Assembly: GCA_013180625.2 (NCBI GenBank)
Contig: SNVD02011157.1
Coordinates: 186,001 to 250,000, forward strand
Direction: 5' to 3'
Source: Boswellia sacra
Taxonomy: Eukaryota; Streptophyta; Magnoliopsida; Sapindales; Burseraceae
Length of the DNA stretch: 64,000 bases
Both the position numbers and the translations under genes were made by a program. Positions 56,648 through 64,000 of the stretch are shown here, one piece after another (position 1 is the first letter of the stretch; the number at the start of each line of letters is the position of its first letter). The notes below the pieces were generated by a model that ran no database searches, was not told where the DNA came from, and worked only from the letters and a program-made list of their open reading frames with translations.

Positions 56648-57900
56648 TTGTTGAATGGAAAGGATATACACCCATTCAAGGTGTTTTTTGATACACAAAA
56701 GAACGTTAGAGAATTATGTTTGGCTGATAGTGCTACAACGCATATAATATTTCGAGCCAAGAAATTTTTCTTGAATTTAACTTTGTTTGAAGCTAAAGTG
56801 AGCACTATATTAGGTTCTGTTGATCTGATTGAAGGATCTGGAAAAGCCAACATCTTATTGGCAAATAAAACCAAGTTACACATTCAAGAGGCATTGTGCT
56901 TTAGTAGATCTAGAAGAAATTTGCTTAGCTTGAAAGAAATATGATTCATAGGTTATCACATCGAGACCATGAATGAAGAAGATAGAGAATTTCTTTGTAT
57001 CATTTCTTACATCTCAAGATAGAAGCATATATTAGAGAAATTACCTGCTCTACCATCTGGGTTGTATTACACATTCATAAATCAATTGAAGCTCATGCAG
57101 TCGTGAGGCAAAAGATTACTAACAAAAAGACTTTTATGCTTTGGCATAACCGTCACGGTTATCCTGGATTTACAATAATAAGAAGAATTATCGAAAATTC
57201 ACGTGGACATCCACTAAAGAACTTGAAGAGTCTTTTATCTAATGAAAATATTTGCACTACTTTCTTACAAGGAAAACTGGTTATCAAACCATCGCCTCTA
57301 AGGTTAGTTTAGAATCTCCATCCTTGCTAAAAATAATTCAAGGAGACGTATGTGGTCTTATCTATCCACCAAGTAGACCATTCTGATATTTCAACGTTCT
57401 GATTGATGTATCTGCTAGATGGTCACATGTCTGCTTGTTATCTAACGTTGTTTTCGCCAGATTACATGCACAGATTATCAAGTTACGAGCTCAATTTTCA
57501 GATTATCCGATAAAGTCTATAATCCTGATAATGCTGATGGATTTACATTGAAGAATGATTACTGCATGTCAATGGGAACAAATATTGAGCATCCAGTTCT
57601 ACATGTTCATACACAAAATGGCATTGTAGAGTCACTTATTTAACATCTTCAGATAATTGCAAGACCTTTATTGCTGCAATCGCAATTACCAACATCTACT
57701 TGGGGACATGTTGTTTTTACATGTGGCAGCGTTAATTCCATTACGACCCACTGCATATCATCAATACTTACCATCATAACTTGTACTTGGTCACCAGCCT
57801 AACATATCTCATTTAAGAACTTTTGGCAGCGCTATACAAGTTCCCATTGCTGCCCAACAATGTAATAAGATGGAACTTCAACAACATCTGAGAATTTATG
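56648..57900 (+). pseudogene. Copia protease and integrase remnants
   Basis: Protease: LCLADSATTH, with Asp in ADS (near 56720), then IQEALCFSRSRRNLLSLKE. Pre-integrase: MLWHNRHGYPG (near 57140). Integrase core words are only patchy through 57900 (DVSARWSHV region near 57410, and TAYHQYLP near 57750), with stops throughout. Confidence 0.75.
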
Positions 57901-58741
57901 TTGGATATGACTCTTATCTATTATCAGATATCTTGAGCCTTTGATAGATGATTTATTTACTGTAAGATTTGCAAATTGCCACTTTGATGAGACTGTTTTT
58001 CCACAATTAGGGGAAAGAAAGGTCTTTGAAGAAAGGCAAAAAAGGCCTATTGAAAGTAAGCAAGAAATTTAATGGAAAGTGAAATTATTATCGCATCTGG
58101 ATCCTCGTGCTAGTCAATGTGAGAATGAAGTACAGAGAATAACTCAACTTCATAAGATTGCTAATCAAATGCCAGATGCATTTACTAATTCTCCAAAAGT
58201 AATAAAATGTTATATTCCAGCTACGAATGCACTAGTTAAGATTCCTGTTGCCACTGAATTGTCTACTAAAAAAGCTTTGGATAATTTATGTAGTCCGCGT
58301 TTGAAATGTGGAAGACCACATAGATCTAAAGATTCTATTCCCAGGAAGAGGAAATTAAATTCCATGTTTGCCAAAGAAAATGTCCTAGAAGAGACATCAG
58401 ACAATGTCCTAGTAGAGGCATAAGACAAAGGAAATGTCTTAGAAGAGACATCAAGCAATTTCCTAGAAGAGGCATCAGGCTTTGAAATGGCACAAGTCCC
58501 AGAAATGACTCAAGCTTTAAAAGAAGTTAAAGCTCTTGTCCTTGAAGAGACAATTAAAGAGGCCAAAGCATTTGATGAAGCTAAAGTCATTAATGAGACT
58601 AACAGAGAAATTTTTATAAATTATGAGACGTAAAATCGAGATGAGATTATCCTTGATGAGTTCTTCTCATTTGCAATGGGCACTGAAATCATGAATGATG
58701 ATTATGAGCCATGCACTATTGATGAATATAGACAAAGACAT

Positions 58742-60200
58742 GATTGGCCTAAATAGAAAGAAGCAATCTTAGCTAAATTGGCTACTCTGGCGAAATGTGA
58801 AGTATTTGGACCCATAGTCCAAACACTTGTAGATGTCAAACCCGTTGGATGCAAATGGGGTTTCATAAGAAAAAGAAATGAGAAAAATTAAATTGCCAGA
58901 TATAACGCCAGACTTATGGCACATGGTTTCTCGCAGCAACCTGGAATTGATTTTGATGAAACATATTCACCTATTGTGGATGCAATTACATTCATATCTT
59001 TGATTAACATATCACTCTCTGAAGAACTTTACATATGTCTCATGGATGCTGTGACTACATATTTATACCGTATACTAGATATTGACATTTACATGAAGAT
59101 TTCTGAAGGTTTTAGACTGCCTGAAACAAATGCAGCAAATCAAAGAGACATGTATTTAATTAAACTACAGAGATCTTTATATAGGCTAAAACAATCTAGA
59201 TGTATATGGTATAATCGTCTCAGTCAATATCTTATGAAAGGTGGATATATCAATGATCCCATATTCTCATGTGTATTCATAAAGAAATCAGATTCTGGAT
59301 TTGTTATTGTGGCTGTATATGTTGATGATATGAATCTGAATGAAACTTCTAAAGAACTCATAAAGACTGCTGAATGCTTGAAATGTGAATTTGAAATGAA
59401 GGATCTTGGTAAAATAAGATATTGTCTCAGCTTGCAGATTAAGCACAATACAAATGGCATTCTTGTTCACCAATCAACATATGTTGAGAAGATTTTGAAA
59501 TGATTCAACATGGATAAAGCTCATCTGTTGAGTTCTCCTATGATTGTTCGATCTCTCAATCCTAGAAAGGTTCCATTTCGTCCAAGAGAAGAGGATGAGA
59601 ATATACTCATACCTAAAGTACTCTATCTTAATCCAATAAGTGCTTTACTATATTTAGCACAATCTACAGTACTGGATATCGCTTTTGCTGTTAACTTAGT
59701 AGCAAGATTCAGTTCTACACCAACTAAAAGACATTGGAAGAAAGTTAAACATATTTTTTGTTATCTTCGTGGAACAACAAACTTGGGTTTATTTTATGCA
59801 AAAAAAACTCCACTAAAAATCCTGAATTAGTTGGTTATGTAGATGCTTGATACTTATTAGATCCTCACAAGGCCTGTTGTCAAACGGGATATGTTTTTAT
59901 GAGTAATGGAACAACAATATCACGGCGATCTACAAAATAGATATTAATGGCTACATCCTCAATTCATTTTGAGATTCGTGCATTATATAAAGCTAGTAGA
60001 GAATGTGTATCGTTGAGATCTATCATCCATTATATCTTAAGTTCCTGTGGACTTCCATTGGTTACAGATACCCTTACTGCTGCATTGCACAAGTCAGAGG
60101 AGGGAATATCAAAGGTGACAGAATCAAACACATTTCTCTAAAATTCTTCTATACTCATGAACTTCAAGAAGATAGAATAATAGATGTCAAACAAATATGA
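58742..60200 (+). pseudogene. Copia reverse transcriptase and RNase H remnants
   Basis: Reverse transcriptase words: KPVGCKWGFIRKRN, YNARLMAHGFSQQPGIDFDETYSP-like text, LKQSRCIWYNRLSQYL, and the catalytic VAVYVDDM (near 59310) in the long frame 58916-59503. After a stop the frame resumes at 59510 (LNPISALLYLAQST) and reaches RNase H words (SSTKRHW, LVGYVDA, RRSTK) by 59940. Stops at 59503, 59830 and 59938 inactivate it. Confidence 0.85.
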
Positions 60201-60573
60201 TCCAGTGACAACTTCAAGGATTTGTTTATTAAAACATTACCTATATCAAATTTTGAAAAGCTGGTATATGACATTGACATGAGAAAGCTTAGCAAGATAT
60301 CACATTGATCTAGTCACTTGTCACCATCAGGGGGAGTACAAATTAAGGAGAGCAGATTCTGGACAAATATGCACTGTACTTTTTTTTTTTTCCTTAATTA
60401 GGCTTTGTCTCACTGGTTTTCTTGAAAATGTTTTTAACGAAGTAGTTGCAGTCCAATACCACTTTTCAGTTTATTATATTATTATATATTTTTTTAAGAT
60501 TTTTATCCCACTAAATTTTTTCTTAGAAATGTCAAATGCAATTATCTAAAAAATAGTAGAAATCCCAACGGAG

Positions 60574-60911
60574 TGTTGAAACATGTGGTATTTCTACCAC
60601 TTGACACAAAGAAATTTTTGTTGTCTTCCTGTTAGGATTTACACGTCAACTAGAAGTACGAATGTAATCCCAAAATGCATTAAATACATGTGTGTAACTA
60701 TTAGAGAGAGACACCACATTTTTGTTGTTAATTTCCTATTGGTAAAGGGGGCGGCAATAGCGTCTATAAAAGGAACCCCCTTTTTGTTAACAGATATATA
60801 CGTTCGGGCATACATAAATGAAATGCAATTTTCTTCAATCCTCCTGCTTTGATTGCTTATGTTTTTCCCCTTAGCTTTTGTTACTTTATTTCGTTTATTT
60901 ATTTCTCTTTT
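60574..60911 (+). repeat. 3' LTR of the 55-61 kb copia element
   Basis: Starts TGTTGAAACATGTGG. It matches 55081-55405 until TTTATTTATTTCTC, where both sequences part. It carries its own CTATAAAAGGAACCCCC. Confidence 0.8.
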
Positions 60912-61459
60912 ATTGGTGTTAATGTTAAAATTTGTTTTGTTTTATTTTTTCTTTTGTGTTTTTTCTTTTCTTTTCTTTTTTATTTTTTGCTGGAGCTTTG
61001 GAGTCGGATGTTAATTGCGGAAAACATGGGCATTATATTAATTGAGAAAATATAAGAGACTTCCTATATTGTCTGTAAACCCAGAGGATTTTTTGTAATT
61101 TTCTGTAAACCCAGAGGATTTTTTGTAATTAACTCCTTATATGATGCTATATTACTACTTTGCAAATACAAGTGCCAATCAAGAAAGTCTTCAGTAAATT
61201 GTGAAAAATTAAGAAAATGATATAATAACTAATCCTTTTAAATACCTTTTTTTTTTTTTTTTACTTCTGAAAAATAGAGAAAATGCACCCTTATTTGGTT
61301 TTAAGTTAACAACACAACTAATTGTCATTTAATTACCGAAAGAGTTCGGTTATTTGCATCCAATTTTTTTGCTATACACACCCACCTTTTCTTGGTTAAA
61401 AATTTTATCACTATATTACCCCAAAAACAATTAATTTTAAGTTTATTTATGAAAATAAA
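60912..61459. other. Intergenic
   Basis: T-rich. A 30-bp unit (TTCTGTAAACCCAGAGGATT and following T-run) is tandemly repeated at about 61068-61130. No gene. Confidence 0.5.
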
Positions 61460-62290
61460 AATTTATAGATTATTGTCATTTGAGCCTCTTAATAAATCTT
61501 TTTCTAAGTACTACTTTAATTAAAAAATATAATTTATAAATAGTTTTTATATGATGGCAAAATTATTCTTCTTATATATCTTAAAAATAAATTTACTTAT
61601 ATAACTTACAATTCGTTGTTATAGACTTATTAGCTCATAGCTTATTAAAATTTTCTTACCTCTTTTTCTTCAAATTCATTTCATATAATTTTTTTTCCTT
61701 TAAAGCTCTGAAGCTGTTCACCTAATTATTTATTTAGGACTTTACTATTTTATGAGGTAAGCATATACTAAAGCTTTATTTTTTTTCTAGGGTCTCCATG
61801 AAGTATACTCAAATCATATACTTATAAACAATAAAACTATTGAAATATACACAAGACTTACTTGTTCGGTTATGTTGAACAGAACAAAATGAAAATGTTC
61901 TGTTCAAACGACTAAACCAAAGCTATTACGAAAAAAAACATGTATTAAAATCAAAATAAGGATTTATTTCTCATTATTGTAATTCTAATACTTGAATTTA
62001 TATACTTGAATTTATAATCTATCATTTCAAAATCATTCTATAAACATAAAATATTAATTTCAAATTAGGTATTTGAAGAGTTAAAACCTTAAAAAGAAAA
62101 AATTTAAATGACATAATTGTTACAATATAATATTGGGTATACTTAAAATTTGTAATATCTTTTTTAGTCATTTACATTTTAAAAATGTTTTTAACTTTAT
62201 TTTTAATTAAAATAAGGCTTTAGGAGTTATTTTGAAGGCCTTAAATAACAACACTCAAACTTCTAATCAATCAAATTAATCCCACTTATA
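61460..62290. repeat. Dispersed repeat, tRNA-free relative of the tRNA units
   Basis: Aligns in order with 33490-34400 and 45700-47170: AAATTATAATTTATAAATA, GCAAAATT...ATCTTAAAA, TTGTTATAGA, CACCTAAT, CTAGGGTCTCCATGAAGTATACTCAAATCATA, CTTGTTCGG, AATTCTAATACTTGAATTTATA. There is one unit and no tRNA: between CAATAAAA and ACTTGTTCGG it has about 30 bases where the others have the terminator and tRNA gene. Confidence 0.72.
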
Positions 62291-63216
62291 CTTTCGAGCC
62301 CAACATCACTAGTTTTCATTACCCATGAACCCAAGCCCCATGAGCCTTTACTTTCTTGAAGCTCCAAGTGAAATGACACCATGGAGGCCATTTTCGACTT
62401 CTCGAAATCCTACGTTTTAAGTTCATTTCATGCTGAATTTTATCCAAATAAAATTTGGGATCCTAATTTCCATAAAAACTGAATTTAAGAGGAAAGGAAA
62501 TTAAACTCGGAATAGCGAAGCAAATAGAAGAGAAAGCCCAATGTGAAGAGAAACCCATAGATGAATTAGCGGCTGAAAACTGAAGGGAAGAAATGCTCTG
62601 CTAAGGGAAAGGGAGGAGAAAGAAGTTGGTATGCAAAGTCAAAAATAAAACCAAAAGAGTTGATAAATCTTTTGAAAATTGTTATCAAGTCAACTAAAGG
62701 ATTTTATGGGTATTACGGTGATATAATATTAAAAAAAAAGGTGTGTTAAGTAAAAAATGGGATGCAAATAGGCTCACCCCTATCAAAATGGTTATTGATC
62801 GATGTATTGAATTTTATATTTATAATATTTTATATCCTATTACATGCTAAATTTACGTTCGATGATACAATAAGCTAATATAGTATACTTTATACGATAT
62901 CCAATAACAAAATCTTCTAATCCCTTCTGTGTTCTAAAAAATAATGCTGCATATTTTAAATTTGTATATCAAATTCTTTTTAGATATAAACCAAATTAAT
63001 AATCGTCAAGTCAAATTTAATGAATAAAGAAAATCCACTAGAGCTATAAACAAAGGCTCCTCAACTCTTCCTCTAGTTCCAATTACTCCACCAATTACTG
63101 AAGAATAACTTCATCCACTTCTACTCCAAATACTGTAACAAGGGTAGCAGTGGCCTCGGGTGTGCCATGATCAGGAAAATTGGTTTATATTTACTTAAAA
63201 TCTCCATAAATGAACT
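62291..63216. other. Intergenic and probable 3' UTR of the PGG gene
   Basis: No repeat or gene recognised. The last few hundred bases before 63216 would include the 3' UTR of the minus-strand ankyrin-PGG gene. Confidence 0.5.
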
Positions 63217-64000
63217 TCAGTATGCATGATATCCCACGGATGTGGAACTGTGGAGGTCAGAGTTTGTGGATACTGAACTGGTTTCACCTTTCATTTTAGC
63301 TTTGTTGAGTTGTGACTGGATTTTTTCTCTAATGACACTAGCTTTGCCTTGTTTTCGACCATTCTCTGCCCTCCACTTTGACTTCCTTCGCCAGTGTCTT
63401 CCCAATTCAGCTCCAAGAAACACAAATGTAACTCCCAGAACTCCAGCGCTGATAGCCAAGGAAACATCAATCATCCAACTTGTACCTCTACCATGATGCA
63501 CTATGATCAACGTGGCTGCGATGTATGCCACTGCCATGAATAGGACGGCGACCCACATGAGCTTGTGTGTAATGACCAGTAGCTTCATTAGTTGTTTTCT
63601 TCGGAAAGGGATGATGCTTACCAGAATTATGACAATGGATAAGGATGTAAACAATGCAATGTTGTTGCTTATTGCAAATATCCTGAAAGCTGTTGTTCTG
63701 TCGACTGTTGATTTTCCTATCAGAGGCCCCTCCTGGTAGACACCACCTGGAGGAGTAATGCCTGCAGTGAAGGTAACTGTAGCAATCAAAATGGCTACTA
63801 GTATAATCGTGTTCCTGGCATTTTGTAGTGCCTCTATGTGCATCTCATTTTCCTTATTTTGACGAATTCTGAATTTGTCACTCAATTCTTTCCTGCGCCT
63901 TCTGCTCAGATCCTTGTATCGTTGCAGATTGCTTAGTGAATCTTTTGCTTCCTCTGAGGACTCATCAGGTTCTGATGGGTGAACTTCATATTTCTCTACA
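63217..64000 (-). CDS. Ankyrin-repeat membrane protein, C-terminal PGG domain (partial)
   Basis: Minus-strand frame from the window edge (64000) to the TGA at 63217-63219, 260 residues visible and open all the way, so the 5' part and the ankyrin repeats lie beyond the window. The visible part starts with a charged segment ([12 protein letters not shown], then [11 protein letters not shown]). The PGG signature follows: [19 protein letters not shown] and [10 protein letters not shown]. There are four hydrophobic helices in all (around [49 protein letters not shown]) and a basic, Ser/Thr-rich cytoplasmic tail. The family includes ACD6 and ITN1, plasma-membrane proteins in salicylate-linked defence and salt response. 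Which member this is cannot be told without the N-terminus. Confidence 0.88.
   Translation of the reverse strand, partial: VEKYEVHPSEPDESSEEAKDSLSNLQRYKDLSRRRRKELSDKFRIRQNKENEMHIEALQNARNTIILVAILIATVTFTAGITPPGGVYQEGPLIGKSTVDRTTAFRIFAISNNIALFTSLSIVIILVSIIPFRRKQLMKLLVITHKLMWVAVLFMAVAYIAATLIIVHHGRGTSWMIDVSLAISAGVLGVTFVFLGAELGRHWRRKSKWRAENGRKQGKASVIREKIQSQLNKAKMKGETSSVSTNSDLHSSTSVGYHAY

Larger units (their letters stand above)
55081..60911 (+). mobile_element. Decayed full-order Ty1/copia LTR retrotransposon
   Basis: Two ~330-bp LTRs, about 55081-55405 and 60574-60911. Both start TGTTGAAA and share TATTTCTACCACTTG, AGGATTTACACGTCAACTAG, a CTATAAAAGGAACCCCC TATA region and ATTCGGGCA. Between them, in copia order, are GAG, protease, integrase, reverse transcriptase and RNase H remnants on the plus strand, each with many stops and frameshifts. 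The region after the left LTR begins TTATCAGCACGA, seen in one plant copia group, rather than the TGGTATCAGAGC site. A polypurine AGGGGGAG lies at 60329-60336, unexpectedly 240 bases before the right LTR. The right ends of the LTRs diverge, so the exact border and target duplication are unresolved. An old, dead element. Confidence 0.88.

Noticed and set aside
58210..58458. Minus-strand frame over SSKTFPLSY/TFSLA repeats
   Set aside because: Antisense shadow of the degenerate acidic repeats in the copia linker.
55081..60911. Endogenous pararetrovirus
   Set aside because: LTRs, integrase and copia order (integrase before RT) with no movement or coat protein; it is a Ty1/copia retrotransposon.

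Overview
This is nuclear DNA of a flowering plant, most likely a woody eudicot. The evidence is intron-containing genes of plant-only families (NB-LRR, At1g80640-type receptor kinase, PADRE/DUF4228, ankyrin-PGG), AT-rich intergenic DNA, initiator tRNA-Met genes of plant type, and dense LTR, LINE, CACTA and MITE insertions. A Citrus-like genome would fit, but the sequence alone does not prove this.

Layout. 1-8735: a degenerate LINE (minus) split by a 7.2 kb Ty1/copia element (minus, Sirevirus-like, reverse transcriptase lost) with a clean 5-bp target duplication. 10666-15066: a non-autonomous CACTA transposon with palindromic subterminal repeats. 17.4-21.3 kb: an intronless FCP1/CPL4-like phosphatase gene, a 560-bp TRIM element and a small SERBP1/RGGA-tail gene (minus). 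23.7-26.4 kb: an RPS5-type CC-NB-LRR gene with one single-base frameshift. 27.3-31.9 kb: a second, partly decayed copy of the 17.8-21.6 kb block. 32.4-35.9 kb: a mosaic of copied pieces: parts of the receptor kinase, two initiator tRNA-Met genes, and a third partial copy of the SERBP1 upstream block. 38.6-42.4 kb: a ten-exon receptor-like kinase gene, fully open. 45.2-46.9 kb: three more initiator tRNA-Met genes in ~330-bp tandem units. 50.8-51.5 kb: a PADRE-domain gene. 55.1-60.9 kb: a decayed full-order Ty1/copia element (plus). 63.2-64.0 kb: the C-terminal PGG part of an ankyrin-repeat membrane protein (minus) running off the window.

The genes do not form a pathway. The window is best read as an NB-LRR-bearing, duplication-prone region. 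Several repeat types here share the initiator tRNA-Met theme: the copia element at 1.4-8.6 kb and the TRIM at 18.6 kb both carry primer sites complementary to the 3' end of that tRNA, and five gene copies of the tRNA lie in the same window in an unusual tandem and segmental repeat. This tRNA array, and its tRNA-free relative near 61.5-62.3 kb, is the most unusual structure I found.
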